A stretch of DNA of 64,000 nucleotides from Gracilimonas sp. (GTDB lineage: Bacteria > Bacteroidota > Rhodothermia > Balneolales > Balneolaceae): the NCBI RefSeq assembly GCF_017641085.1, contig NZ_JAEPPI010000003.1:510894-574893 (forward strand), in the 5' to 3' direction. Both the position numbers and the translations under genes were made by a program. This document shows, one piece after another, positions 30,594 to 40,852 of the stretch. The number at the start of each line of letters is the position of its first letter. Position 1 is the first letter of the stretch. The notes below the pieces were generated by a model, which saw nothing but the letters and a program-made list of their open reading frames with translations, ran no database searches and was not told the DNA's origin.

Positions 30594-31589
30594 ATGAGTA
30601 AAAAGTATAATGTGTACGGCATTGGTAATGCCCTGGTAGATTTAGAGTTTAAAGTAAGTCCCGATTTTCTTCAGCAACACGATGTCCAGAAAGGGTTGAT
30701 GACCCTGGTGGATGAAGAAACCCAGCGTCGCCTGATAGGAGCTATTGATCATCAAAAAACGGAGAAAAAATCCGGCGGTTCGGCGGCGAATACGGTTATT
30801 GCGGTCAGTCAGTTTGGCGGGAATGCCTTTTATTCGTGTAAAGTGGCGGCCGACGAATTCGGAGATTTCTATCTTAAAGACATGGAAGACGCCGGCATCC
30901 CCACTAACTTTGATCGGCAGCAGCGGGAAGAGGGAGTCACAGGGAAATGCCTGGTGATGATCACCGAAGACGCCGACCGAACAATGAATACCTATCTGGG
31001 AATTTCATCCGGACTATCAACGAATGAAGTCGACGAACGGGCAATCAAAGATTCAGAGTACGTGTACCTGGAAGGATACCTGGTTGCAGCAGAAGAAGGG
31101 CTGGCAGCGATGAAGCAAGCAAAAAAAATCGCGGAAGACAATAATGTGAAGACAGCCATCACCCTTTCCGATCCATCTATCGTTCAGGCCTTTAAAGAAA
31201 ATTTTAAAGATGTGATTGGAGCTTCTGTAGATCTCATGTTCTGTAATGAAGAAGAAGCCAAAGCTTTTACCGGAAAGGATGATCTGCTGGAAGCCCGTGA
31301 AGACCTGAAGCAGGAAGCCAAAAGGTTCGTAATCACTCAGGGCCGAAATGGAGCCATGATTTTTGATGGTGATACTTTTATCGACATAGAGCCATATGAA
31401 GTAAAAGCTGTGGATAGCAACGGGGCAGGAGATATGTTTGCCGGAGCTTTTCTATACGGGGTTACCAATAACCTTGGGTTCGCAAATTCCGGGAAGCTGG
31501 CAAGTTTAGCGGGTTCCAGGATCGTATCGCAATACGGGCCAAGATTGAAGTGGCATGAAGCACAGGAAATTTTACATCAGCTAAAATAA
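30594..31589 (+). CDS. PfkB family carbohydrate/adenosine kinase
   Basis: This 331-residue kinase has the PfkB signatures: GNALVDLEF at the start, KSGGSAANTVIAVSQFGG near residue 60, and the C-terminal DSNGAGDMFAGAF anion hole with the catalytic aspartate. It phosphorylates a sugar or nucleoside with ATP. The overall sequence resembles bacterial adenosine kinases, but substrate cannot be fixed from motifs. A SemiSWEET sugar transporter gene starts eight bases later, which favours a sugar-like substrate. Confidence 0.88.
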   Translation: MSKKYNVYGIGNALVDLEFKVSPDFLQQHDVQKGLMTLVDEETQRRLIGAIDHQKTEKKSGGSAANTVIAVSQFGGNAFYSCKVAADEFGDFYLKDMEDAGIPTNFDRQQREEGVTGKCLVMITEDADRTMNTYLGISSGLSTNEVDERAIKDSEYVYLEGYLVAAEEGLAAMKQAKKIAEDNNVKTAITLSDPSIVQAFKENFKDVIGASVDLMFCNEEEAKAFTGKDDLLEAREDLKQEAKRFVITQGRNGAMIFDGDTFIDIEPYEVKAVDSNGAGDMFAGAFLYGVTNNLGFANSGKLASLAGSRIVSQYGPRLKWHEAQEILHQLK

Positions 31590-31597
31590 GGCAGAGA

Positions 31598-31858
31598 ATG
31601 ACAGGAATAGAATTATTAGGATGGGTCGGGTTCGGCATTTTAGTAGCCGCATGGATACCTCAAACCTGGGAAACCATTAAAGAGGGCAGTACCTCCATGA
31701 ACATCGCCTTTATCATTATGTATTTTTCATCAAGCCTGATGCTTACCGTTTACTCCGTGCTGATTGACGATACGGTATTTACGGCTCTGAACGCGTTGCT
31801 TACGATCGGGAGTGGAATTAACTTGTACTTTAAACTTTTTCCGAGGAAGAAAGGGTGA
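31598..31858 (+). CDS. SemiSWEET sugar transporter
   Basis: This 86-residue protein has three transmembrane helices and the PQ-loop motif AAWIPQTWETIKEGSTSMN. SemiSWEETs dimerise to carry sugars down their gradient. The gene sits between a PfkB kinase and rdgB, overlapping the rdgB start by four bases. The kinase would trap an imported substrate, an inference from gene order. Confidence 0.88.
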   Translation: MTGIELLGWVGFGILVAAWIPQTWETIKEGSTSMNIAFIIMYFSSSLMLTVYSVLIDDTVFTALNALLTIGSGINLYFKLFPRKKG

Positions 31859-32439
31859 AGCTTACCAAACTTGTTATAGCATCGCAGAACCCTCATAAGA
31901 TTGAGGAACTCGAACAAATTCTGAGGCCTCTCGGGATTGAGGTTCTTTCCACAAAAGGCTTTCCGGAGCTGAAAGAGGTCGTGGAAGATCAACCAACCTT
32001 GCAGGGGAATGCGCTCAAAAAAGCTCGATACGTCGCCAAAGAAACCGGGCTTCCTGCTCTGTCGGATGATACTGGCCTGGAAGTGGACTCCTTGAACGGA
32101 GAACCCGGAGTGTATTCCGCCCGTTATGCCGGAAAGCGGGCAAGCTATCAGGATAACGTGAACAAATTGCTGACCGAATTAGACGGGATTACCGACCGGA
32201 AAGCACAATTCAGAACCGTAGTTGCACTCGTGCATTCTGATAAGGAATATGTTTTTGAAGGGATTTGTAAAGGGGAAATACTTACCGAAGAAAAAGGTGA
32301 TAAAGGATTTGGGTACGATCCCGTTTTTAAGCCGGAAGGCTTCGATAAAACTTTTGCCGAACTGGATTCGGCTATTAAAAATGATATTTCACACCGCGGG
32401 AAAGCCGTTCAGAAGTTTGTCTCTTTTTTGAAGAGATAA
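31855..32439 (+). CDS. rdgB: XTP/dITP diphosphatase, RdgB/HAM1
   Basis: This 194-residue protein has the family motifs ASQNPHKIEELEQIL, ALSDDTGLEVDSLNGEPGVYSARYAG and GFGYDPVF. It removes deaminated purine nucleotides (ITP, dITP, XTP) from the pool, yielding the monophosphate and pyrophosphate. It starts at GTG 31855, overlapping the SemiSWEET stop, so translation is coupled. Confidence 0.94.
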   Translation: MKLTKLVIASQNPHKIEELEQILRPLGIEVLSTKGFPELKEVVEDQPTLQGNALKKARYVAKETGLPALSDDTGLEVDSLNGEPGVYSARYAGKRASYQDNVNKLLTELDGITDRKAQFRTVVALVHSDKEYVFEGICKGEILTEEKGDKGFGYDPVFKPEGFDKTFAELDSAIKNDISHRGKAVQKFVSFLKR

Positions 32440-32496
32440 AAGAATTGACGAATATGGGGTAAATAAGAGCAGGTCGCACACCTTAACGGAGATAGC

Positions 32497-33459
32497 ATGT
32501 TCAACAGAAAAGAGTTTATAAAGGCCACAGCACTGGGGTTGCTTCCACTAAATGTTTTAAAAGCAAAATCGGGACCGGTTCAAACCGGTAAGAAACCGGT
32601 GGTCGTTTCAACCTGGAGAACGGGAGTAAGGGCAAATGAGGCGGCCTGGCAGATTTTAGACAAAGGTGGCTACGCCCTTGACGCCGTAGAAGCCGGTGTG
32701 AAGGTGGAAGAGGCAAATCCAAAAAATAGTACGGTTGGTTATGGAGGCCGGCCCGACCGAGACGGAAATGTAACCCTGGATGCCTGCGTGATGGATGAAA
32801 ACGGAGAATGTGGATCGGTAGCTTTTCTGCAGGATATCAAACACCCGGTCTCGGTGGCGCGTAAAGTAATGACGGACACTCCACATGCTATGCTGGTGGG
32901 AGAAGGAGCCCGGCAGTTTGCTCTTTCTCAGGGATTTGAAAAGGAAAACCTGCTTACACCGGTGGCGGAAAAAGAATGGAAGAAATGGCTCGAGACTTCA
33001 GAGTATCAGCTTGAAGTCAATATAGAGAACCACGATACCATAGGAATGCTGGCTCTGGACAAAGACGGCAGGCTTTGTGGAGCCTGTACCACCAGTGGCG
33101 CTGCTTATAAGATGCACGGACGTGTAGGCGATTCTCCCATAATCGGAGCCGGTCTTTTTATCGATCCCAAATTTGGAGGGGCTGTTGCAACCGGAGCTGG
33201 AGAAGAGGTTATTAAAACGGCGGGGTGCCATTTGGTGGTGGAAATGATGCGTGCCGGTCATTCCCCGGAAGAAGCATGCAAAATTGCTATTCAGCGAATT
33301 ATTGAAAGAGATTCCTCGAACAAGAAAGATACACAGGTTGGATATATAGCTCTGAATAAAGAAGGCGTTTATGGCGGGTACAGCATTGTTAAGGGCTTTG
33401 ATGTTTCAGTTTGCAATGCAGATGGAAACCGGGCAGAACCCACTTCTCATCTAAACTGA
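32497..33459 (+). CDS. N-terminal nucleophile asparaginase / glycosylasparaginase-like hydrolase
   Basis: This 320-residue protein belongs to the type 2 asparaginase (T2) family, which self-cleaves before a catalytic threonine. The motif is HDTIGMLALD with T181. STVGYGGRPDRDGNVTLDA matches the glycosylasparaginase branch. The N-terminus (NRKEFIKATALGLLPLNV) looks like a Tat-type signal with one arginine and one lysine, so export is likely but the twin-arginine motif is imperfect. It leads a symporter gene six bases away. Confidence 0.88.
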   Translation: MFNRKEFIKATALGLLPLNVLKAKSGPVQTGKKPVVVSTWRTGVRANEAAWQILDKGGYALDAVEAGVKVEEANPKNSTVGYGGRPDRDGNVTLDACVMDENGECGSVAFLQDIKHPVSVARKVMTDTPHAMLVGEGARQFALSQGFEKENLLTPVAEKEWKKWLETSEYQLEVNIENHDTIGMLALDKDGRLCGACTTSGAAYKMHGRVGDSPIIGAGLFIDPKFGGAVATGAGEEVIKTAGCHLVVEMMRAGHSPEEACKIAIQRIIERDSSNKKDTQVGYIALNKEGVYGGYSIVKGFDVSVCNADGNRAEPTSHLN

Positions 33460-33464
33460 GCTGT

Positions 33465-34991
33465 ATGCAATTTTCTGTTATCGATTACATTGTTATTGTT
33501 GTTTACCTGGTCGGTGTAGCTTTTTTGGGATTAAAGTCATCCGGAAAGCAAACTTCCAATAAAGATTACTTTTTAGGGGGTGAAGGGATTCCATGGTGGG
33601 CGGTGTTATTCTCTATTGTAGCCACCGAAACAAGCACGCTTACTTTTATCAGTATTCCGGCCGTGGCTTATGGAGGGAACCTGACCTTTCTGCAAATAAC
33701 GGTGGGATATGTAATTGGCAGGATCGGCGTCGCGTTGTTCTTTCTCCCCAAATACTATGAAGGCGAATTGTTCACGGCTTATACCTTTCTGGAAAAGCGA
33801 TTCGGTGCCGGCATGCGTAATGCGGCAAGTTCAACTTTTATGATTACCCGCCTGCTGGCTGATGGAGTCCGGCTGTTTGCCACCGCTATTCCTCTCGCTA
33901 TTATTCTGCGGTTAGGCGGTGCTTTTTCCGGTTGGGGTGATCTTGAGCTCTACATTCTGTCCATTTGCGTGATTACGGCCATAACGCTTGTTTATACATT
34001 CTTTGGAGGCATCAAAGCGGTGGTTTGGATGGATTTTGTGCAGATGATCGTGTACATCGGTGGTGCATTAATAGCAGTAGGAGTTTTACTGGGGAATTTG
34101 CCGGCAGGATTCGAACTGCCCGGCGAGAAGTTGCAACTGGTCAATCTTGGCTTTGATATGAGTTTCAGGGAATTCATCGCTCAGCCGTACACCTTAATCA
34201 CAGCACTTGTGGGCGGGGCTGTATTCTCGCTGGCTTCTCATGGAACCGATCAGCTTTTGGTGCAGCGGGTGCTGGCTACTCGTAATCTAAAATCCGGCCA
34301 AAAGGCGATGATCTGGAGTGGAATTGTGGCTATGCTTCAGTTTGCTCTTTTTATGGGGATTGGGTTGTTGCTTTACATGTTTTATGAAGGAGTTTCTGCC
34401 ACAGAAATGGGATTGGCTACCACTGACGAAGTATTTGCTAAATTCATCGTAGAGCAGCTACCGGTCGGGGTGTCGGGGCTTATTGTGGCCGCCCTGTTTG
34501 CAGCAGCCATGAGCAGCCTGAGCTCCTCTCTGAACTCATTGGCTTCCTCAACCACCTATGATTTATACAAACCTTATTTCGGAAAGAATAATACCGAAGC
34601 TGAGGACCTGTCCATGTCCCGTAAAATTACGATGGGCTGGGGGATAATTCTTACGGCATCAGCTGTTTTCTTTGCGATTCTGCAGCTTCAGGGAGGCGAA
34701 CGCCCGGCCATTGTGGAATTGGGGCTGGGGATAGCGTCCTATACCTATGGCGGATTATTAGGAGCATTTCTGTTGGGAATGTTTTTCAGCAAGCCGGACA
34801 AAACAGATGCATTAATTGGCTTTTTCTGCGGGTTGATCGCATTGCTTTTCATGGTTCAGGGCCCAATTCAAAATTTGCTTCCCGGAGACGGGCTGGCCAT
34901 CGCCTGGCCACTTTATACACTTGTGGGTAGTTTAATAGTTGTAATCACAGGTTCAATTTCAGCAATACTACGAGGATCAAAGCATGCATAA
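33465..34991 (+). CDS. Sodium:solute symporter (SSS family)
   Basis: The ATG at 33465, five bases after the asparaginase stop, gives 508 residues; the upstream in-frame extension overlaps that gene and is not needed. There are about 13 hydrophobic segments with the LeuT-like SSS signatures (GLKSSGKQTSNKDYFLGG, AAMSSLSSSLNSLASS in the last third). Substrate is unknown; sialic acid, sugars and amino acids are all carried by relatives. It follows a glycosylasparaginase-like hydrolase, which would fit uptake of a glycan or amino acid product. Confidence 0.9.
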   Translation: MQFSVIDYIVIVVYLVGVAFLGLKSSGKQTSNKDYFLGGEGIPWWAVLFSIVATETSTLTFISIPAVAYGGNLTFLQITVGYVIGRIGVALFFLPKYYEGELFTAYTFLEKRFGAGMRNAASSTFMITRLLADGVRLFATAIPLAIILRLGGAFSGWGDLELYILSICVITAITLVYTFFGGIKAVVWMDFVQMIVYIGGALIAVGVLLGNLPAGFELPGEKLQLVNLGFDMSFREFIAQPYTLITALVGGAVFSLASHGTDQLLVQRVLATRNLKSGQKAMIWSGIVAMLQFALFMGIGLLLYMFYEGVSATEMGLATTDEVFAKFIVEQLPVGVSGLIVAALFAAAMSSLSSSLNSLASSTTYDLYKPYFGKNNTEAEDLSMSRKITMGWGIILTASAVFFAILQLQGGERPAIVELGLGIASYTYGGLLGAFLLGMFFSKPDKTDALIGFFCGLIALLFMVQGPIQNLLPGDGLAIAWPLYTLVGSLIVVITGSISAILRGSKHA

Positions 34992-35451
34992 GAATGAAAA
35001 ACTAATCACCCGCTTCTATTCGGCCTTCCAGGATTTGGATACTGAATCCATGATGAGCTGTTATCATGAGGAAGCATCCTTTAAAGACCCGGTATTTGAT
35101 CTTGGTTCTAAAGAAGAAATTGATGCTATGTGGAGCATGCTGTGTTCAAAGGCTAAAGAATTTGATCTTCGTTTTCACTCTGTTCGGGCCAATGACCAGA
35201 GAGGGTCGGCCCAATGGGAAGCTTCATATCTTTTTTCTAAAACAGGTAGAAAAGTCCATAACAAAATTACCGCTCATTTTGAGTTTCAGGACGGTTTGAT
35301 TGCTGGTCACCTCGATGAGTTTAATTTCTGGAAATGGTCAGCGATGGCATTGGGCGTGCCGGGATACATTCTGGGCTGGTCTCCATTCCTGCAAAAGAAA
35401 GTTCAGGGCGAAGCCATGAAGAACCTGAGGCTTTTTCGGAGTTCTCAATAA
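34984..35451 (+). CDS. NTF2-like/SnoaL-like protein
   Basis: This 155-residue protein matches the nuclear transport factor 2 superfamily (KLITRFYSAFQDLDTESMMSCY, FKDPVFDL). Family members are small cone-shaped binding or isomerase folds with varied roles. It overlaps the symporter stop by eight bases, so the two are co-translated. A C-terminal hydrophobic patch (GVPGYILGWSPFL) is noted. No function is assigned. Confidence 0.8.
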   Translation: MHKNEKLITRFYSAFQDLDTESMMSCYHEEASFKDPVFDLGSKEEIDAMWSMLCSKAKEFDLRFHSVRANDQRGSAQWEASYLFSKTGRKVHNKITAHFEFQDGLIAGHLDEFNFWKWSAMALGVPGYILGWSPFLQKKVQGEAMKNLRLFRSSQ

Positions 35452-35514
35452 GTGTAGCGAATGTTTTTAAAGCCATAATTGTAGTTACTATCGAAGATTA
35501 AGAAAGATAGAATT

Positions 35515-36189
35515 ATGGCGCATACACTGAAGATTAAAGACATTCAAAATGTAACGCACGACGTTAAACAGTTCACCCTCGAAAAGCCTGAGGGATACAC
35601 ATTCGAACCCGGCCAGGCGACCGAAGTTGCTATAGACAAGGATGGCTGGCGGGACGAAAAGCGGCCGTTTACTTTTACCTCACTCAATGAAGACCCGGAC
35701 CTCGAATTTGTGATTAAAATCTATCCCGACCATGACGGGGTTACTGAGCAGCTTGGTAAGCTGCAAGTTGGAGATTCCCTGATTGTGGACGACGCATGGG
35801 GAACCATTCAATATAAAGGTGAAGGTGTGTTCCTGGCCGGTGGAGCTGGTGTAACCCCGTTTATAGCCATCTTCAGAGACTTGCATAAGAAGGGAAAAGT
35901 AGGGGATAACAAACTCATCTTCTCCAATAAAACGGAAGAGGATATCATCCTGAAAGAGGAGTTTGAAAACATCCTGGGAGATAATTTTGTGAATGCCATC
36001 ACGAACGAAGAACCTTCCGGAGATCACCTGTTCCTGGATGGCTTTATCGATAAGGAGTTTTTAGAATCTCAAATCGATGACTTTGATCAGCCATTCTACG
36101 TTTGCGGGCCAATGCCTTTCAATGAAGCCGTGATGGGATACCTCAAAGAGCTGGGTGCCGATCCTGATGCTCTTGTTTTTGAGGAATAA
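35515..36189 (+). CDS. FAD-binding ferredoxin/flavodoxin reductase-like protein
   Basis: This 224-residue protein has the ferredoxin-NADP reductase fold. RPFTFTS near residue 46 binds FAD, LAGGAGVTPFIAIFRDL near residue 105 binds the pyridine nucleotide, and YVCGPMPFNEAV near residue 196 is the C-terminal NAD(P) motif. There is no iron-sulfur domain, so it works with a separate electron partner, not seen here. It lies 63 bases after the NTF2-like gene. Confidence 0.87.
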   Translation: MAHTLKIKDIQNVTHDVKQFTLEKPEGYTFEPGQATEVAIDKDGWRDEKRPFTFTSLNEDPDLEFVIKIYPDHDGVTEQLGKLQVGDSLIVDDAWGTIQYKGEGVFLAGGAGVTPFIAIFRDLHKKGKVGDNKLIFSNKTEEDIILKEEFENILGDNFVNAITNEEPSGDHLFLDGFIDKEFLESQIDDFDQPFYVCGPMPFNEAVMGYLKELGADPDALVFEE

Positions 36190-36350
36190 GGAGATCGACA
36201 ACTTTACGTGGCTGACTGAACCTTAGGTGTTGTGCTGGACGAATGAGCCCGAAAACGGGTAAAATCCTCCTCAGAACCTCTCTAAAAACGAAATTCGCAA
36301 CCGAGCGTTATATTTCTTTTATTTGAGGGCAATCATTATTGAATAAAAGC

Positions 36351-37274
36351 ATGACGCACGGCACACATAATGCGGTTTATGATCCGCGTAACGAAGAAGT
36401 ACTTATTTATGTGAACGGGGAGCTTTTTCCCCGTAACGAAGCCAAAATATCTGTTTTTGACAGCGGGTATTTGGTGGGGGATGGCGTTTGGGAAGGATTT
36501 CGCCTACACAAAGGAGTGCTCGTCTTTCTGAAAGAACATTATGACCGGTTGTTTCAGGGCGCCAAAACGGTGGGCATGGATTTGGGCATGAGCCGCGATG
36601 AAATAACCAAAGCTATTTGGGAAACCCTGGACGCCAACGACATGAAGGATGGCGTACACGTGCGCCTCATGTTTACCCGGGGAATCAAGAAAACCCCATC
36701 TCAAGACCCACGGCTCACCGTATCAGGGCCTAATCTTGTAATTATCGCAGAATACAAGAAAGCAGACCCGGAGAGCCGAGACAAAGGAGTGACGTTGTTC
36801 ACCAGTACCATTCGCCGGGGTTCGCCCGATTACCTGGATCCCCGGCTTAACTGCCATAGCAAGATCCATGAGGTGCAGGCACTGGTCCAAGCCCTGGAAG
36901 CCGGCGCTGATGAAGCTTTGATGCTGGATGTAAACGGTTTCGTTTCTACCTGTAACGCCACTAACTTTTTTATGGTGAAGGACGGTGAAGTGTGGACATC
37001 CACCGGTCAGTATTGCATGAATGGTATAACCCGCGGTAAAGTGATTGAAATTTGTGAACAAGCAGGAATCCCCTGTTTCCAGAAGAACTTTTCCTTATTT
37101 GATGTGTATGGAGCAGATGAAGCTTTTGTAACCGGAAGTTTTGGAGGGCTCACTCCCGTAACCGGGATAGACGGCCGAACAATTACGGAAACTGTACCCG
37201 GAACCATGACTCAACGCCTTCAGAAACTGTATGAGCAGGCTATTGAGGCACAAGTGAATGAAGTTAAAGTATAA
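36351..37274 (+). CDS. Class IV aminotransferase (BCAT/D-amino acid type)
   Basis: The ATG at 36351 gives 307 residues; a TTG four codons upstream is unlikely. It is a fold type IV PLP enzyme with VFDSGYLVGDGVWEGFR near residue 36, the likely PLP lysine K171 in NCHSKIHEV, and NGITRGKVIEI plus GSFGGLTPV in the C-terminal half. It differs from the second class IV enzyme, ilvE at 25816. A P-loop sulfotransferase-like gene follows 83 bases later. In Arabidopsis, branched-chain aminotransferase-like proteins of about 555 residues carry both domains in one chain (recalled, not searched). Confidence 0.88.
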   Translation: MTHGTHNAVYDPRNEEVLIYVNGELFPRNEAKISVFDSGYLVGDGVWEGFRLHKGVLVFLKEHYDRLFQGAKTVGMDLGMSRDEITKAIWETLDANDMKDGVHVRLMFTRGIKKTPSQDPRLTVSGPNLVIIAEYKKADPESRDKGVTLFTSTIRRGSPDYLDPRLNCHSKIHEVQALVQALEAGADEALMLDVNGFVSTCNATNFFMVKDGEVWTSTGQYCMNGITRGKVIEICEQAGIPCFQKNFSLFDVYGADEAFVTGSFGGLTPVTGIDGRTITETVPGTMTQRLQKLYEQAIEAQVNEVKV

Positions 37275-37357
37275 TTTTTTAATATAGATACAGGTCGTCC
37301 GCAGAGTAGGATTATTTGAGAAGGACCGGACTGACCGCTAAAGTAAAAAACGGAGAA

Positions 37358-38086
37358 ATGTTAAAGACAAAACGAATTTGTTTGTGGAGCGGTCCACGAA
37401 ATATCTCAACAGCACTTATGTATTCTTTCGCCCAGCGCGATGATTCCACGGTTTTTGATGAGCCTTTGTATGCTCATTACCTGGCAAATACCGATGCCAA
37501 AAACTATCATCCCGGTGCTGATGAAGTACTGAAAAGCCAAGAAAATGATGGACAGAAAGTGGTGGATGAAATTATCCTGGGCGATTACGATACCCCGATC
37601 GCTTTCTTCAAGAATATGACCCACCATCTGGTAAACCTGGATTGGAGCTTTCTGGAAGAAACGATTAACGTCATCCTGACTCGCCCACCAAAGGATATGC
37701 TGCCTTCATATGCAAAGCAGGTTAAGAACCCAACTATGCAGGATGTCGGATATGCCAAACACCTGGAAGTGGTCAAGTACCTGGACAATATTGGCAAGAA
37801 GCCACTCATAGTGGATTCGAAAGATATTCTGCAGTATCCGCAATCCCGTCTTCGTGAATTATGCGGTACACTTGGTATTCCTTTTGATGAAGCCATGCTG
37901 AAATGGCCGGCCGGTCCCCGTAAAGAAGACGGTGTTTGGGCCAAATATTGGTACCATAATGTTCACCGCTCAACAGGGTTCAGGGCTTACAAATCCAAGA
38001 ACGAGCCTTTTCCTGAGGAACTGGAAGACCTGCTGGAAGAATGCCAGGAAGCCTATGATGAGCTGCTGGAATACGCCGGGAAGTAA
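37358..38086 (+). CDS. P-loop sulfotransferase-like protein
   Basis: The ATG at 37358 follows a GGAGA run and gives 242 residues; the longer form from TTG 37316 is less likely. The phosphosulfate-binding P-loop is LWSGPRNISTAL (residues 9-20), followed by MYSFAQRDDSTVFDEPLY. The 3' phosphate-binding segment is probably VDSKDILQ near residue 155. PAPS-dependent sulfotransfer is suggested by fold; no substrate is known. The preceding class IV aminotransferase gene is on the same strand and the pair resembles a plant two-domain protein split into two genes. Confidence 0.82.
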   Translation: MLKTKRICLWSGPRNISTALMYSFAQRDDSTVFDEPLYAHYLANTDAKNYHPGADEVLKSQENDGQKVVDEIILGDYDTPIAFFKNMTHHLVNLDWSFLEETINVILTRPPKDMLPSYAKQVKNPTMQDVGYAKHLEVVKYLDNIGKKPLIVDSKDILQYPQSRLRELCGTLGIPFDEAMLKWPAGPRKEDGVWAKYWYHNVHRSTGFRAYKSKNEPFPEELEDLLEECQEAYDELLEYAGK

Positions 38087-38201
38087 TCGAACTAAGGTAT
38101 TACCCGGAGCCATCGCGGGCTTAGACTCGCGATCTTCATAAACTTTTTCGTTTGTTTATGGGATATCCCGGCTCAAGGCCGGGATGACCATGGTGATTTT
38201 T
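38087..38201. repeat. Three successive hairpins between convergent genes
   Basis: The gap between the sulfotransferase and purA (convergent) contains three stems in a row: ATCGCG...CGCGAT at about 38113-38134, CATAAAC...GTTTATG at about 38137-38160, and ATCCCGGC TCAAG GCCGGGAT at about 38164-38184. The last matches a widely scattered bacterial palindrome word. It probably works as a bidirectional terminator or is a dispersed palindrome; no gene is present. Confidence 0.6.
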
Positions 38202-39518
<1,317 letters not shown>

Positions 39519-39537
39519 TCAGTTTTAAGTTATAAAA

Positions 39538-39879
39538 TCACTCTTCAAATGATTCAGCGGCTTCTTCTACAGACTTGTAGTGTTTGAATACCGTGATCAG
39601 TTTCGTGACTATCAACAGGCTTTCGATCTTGTCGGTTGCGTTGGCAATTCTAAGATCACCACCGGCTTTACGCATAGTGGTAAGAGCTCCAATCAACATA
39701 CCAAGTCCGGATGAATTCATGAATTTCACTTTTCCAAGATCAACCACAATGTTGGTTTTATCATTGTCGATGAGTTCATGCAATTTTTCATTCAGACTAA
39801 CTGCATCAGGGCCACCCATAACGTTCCCTTTGAATTCGATAACAACGCTGTTGTAGCGTTCTGATGTATTAAAGCTCAT
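39538..39879 (-). CDS. STAS domain anti-sigma factor antagonist-like protein
   Basis: This 113-residue protein is a single STAS domain with the conserved strand and helix VDLGKVKFMNSSGLGMLIGAL. The serine pair at the DSSG position is the usual phosphorylation site. Members such as SpoIIAA and RsbV bind an anti-sigma kinase and release a sigma factor. No kinase or phosphatase partner is in the window. It sits 21 bases downstream of secF on the same strand. Confidence 0.87.
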   Translation of the reverse strand: MSFNTSERYNSVVIEFKGNVMGGPDAVSLNEKLHELIDNDKTNIVVDLGKVKFMNSSGLGMLIGALTTMRKAGGDLRIANATDKIESLLIVTKLITVFKHYKSVEEAAESFEE

Positions 39880-39900
39880 AGATTTCCTGTTGTTTATGTT

Positions 39901-40812
39901 TTAAGATTTTTTTGTACGTGCTTCGAGTTCAACTACCAACGAACTGGCTACAAATAGCGAACTGTATGTACCAAGTACAATACCGATTAAGAGGGCAAAA
40001 GAAAAGCCTTTCAACACCTCACCGCCGAAAATAAACAGCACAGTTACCACAAACAAGGTGGTAATGGAAGTTATGACGGTACGGCTTAGAGTGTCATTCA
40101 AACTTTTGTTTACCATCGGCATAAATTCCATCCCTTTGTGCACATTGGAGTTTTCACGGATACGGTCAAATACAACCACCGTATCGTTCAATGAATAACC
40201 CACAATGGTCAGGAAGGCCGCAATAATGGCCTGGTCAACCTGAAGGCTGAACGGAACGAGGTCAGACATTAAGGTGAATACACCCAATACAATAACCACA
40301 TCATGAATCAGTGCAGCGACCGCCCCGGCCGAGAACGTCCAGTTCCGGAAACGGATGAGGATGTAGATAAAGATAATCACAATGGCGTAGATAATGGCCT
40401 GTAATGCTCCGGATTTCAAATCTTCGGCAAAACGCGGACCTACTACATCGGTTTTAATCACCGTGAATGGGTTATCGGGGTAGAGTTCGGTCATCGAGGA
40501 GGTAATAATTTGTTGCACCTCGCTGATGGGTAGCTCATTGTCGGTACGGATGAGGATCTCACTTTCAGAACCGAACAGTTTCAGTTCCGGTGTGGCACCG
40601 AGGGGCTCGGAAAGGTCCGATCTCATGTCAACCACGCTTACCGGGTTCTCGAAATCCAGTACGAACTCCTTACCGCCTTTAAAGTCGATACCATACTGGA
40701 GTCCTTTTGTCAGAATTGCTCCAAGCGAAGCGAGGAACAGAATAGCCGAGAAAATATAGGCCACCTTCCGTGCTCCGTTAAAGTCAAAATTAGGGGTTTC
40801 AAACCATCTCAT
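39901..40812 (-). CDS. secF: Protein translocase subunit SecF
   Basis: This 303-residue inner-membrane protein has six hydrophobic segments, the first near residues 17-38. The first periplasmic domain carries GIDFKGGKEFVLDF, and the RND-type motif ALIHDVVIVLGVF lies near residue 187. It works with SecD to pull exported proteins across the membrane using the proton gradient. It starts 40 bases after secD and is probably co-transcribed. Confidence 0.94.
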   Translation of the reverse strand: MRWFETPNFDFNGARKVAYIFSAILFLASLGAILTKGLQYGIDFKGGKEFVLDFENPVSVVDMRSDLSEPLGATPELKLFGSESEILIRTDNELPISEVQQIITSSMTELYPDNPFTVIKTDVVGPRFAEDLKSGALQAIIYAIVIIFIYILIRFRNWTFSAGAVAALIHDVVIVLGVFTLMSDLVPFSLQVDQAIIAAFLTIVGYSLNDTVVVFDRIRENSNVHKGMEFMPMVNKSLNDTLSRTVITSITTLFVVTVLFIFGGEVLKGFSFALLIGIVLGTYSSLFVASSLVVELEARTKKS

Positions 40813-40852
40813 AATATTATTCCTTTTGTCGTTTTAAATTTCTTTTTACTGA

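Noticed and set aside
33411-33464. Upstream start for the symporter overlapping the asparaginase gene
   Set aside because: The added residues are out-of-frame asparaginase sequence, and ATG 33465 gives the normal symporter N-terminus.
36190-36350. Riboswitch or leader before the class IV aminotransferase
   Set aside because: Only a weak short stem (GCCCGAAAACGGG) is seen, with no known aptamer pattern or T-run.
38087-38201. Insertion sequence end or attachment site
   Set aside because: The hairpins are short, there is no transposase or integrase, and no target duplication is seen.
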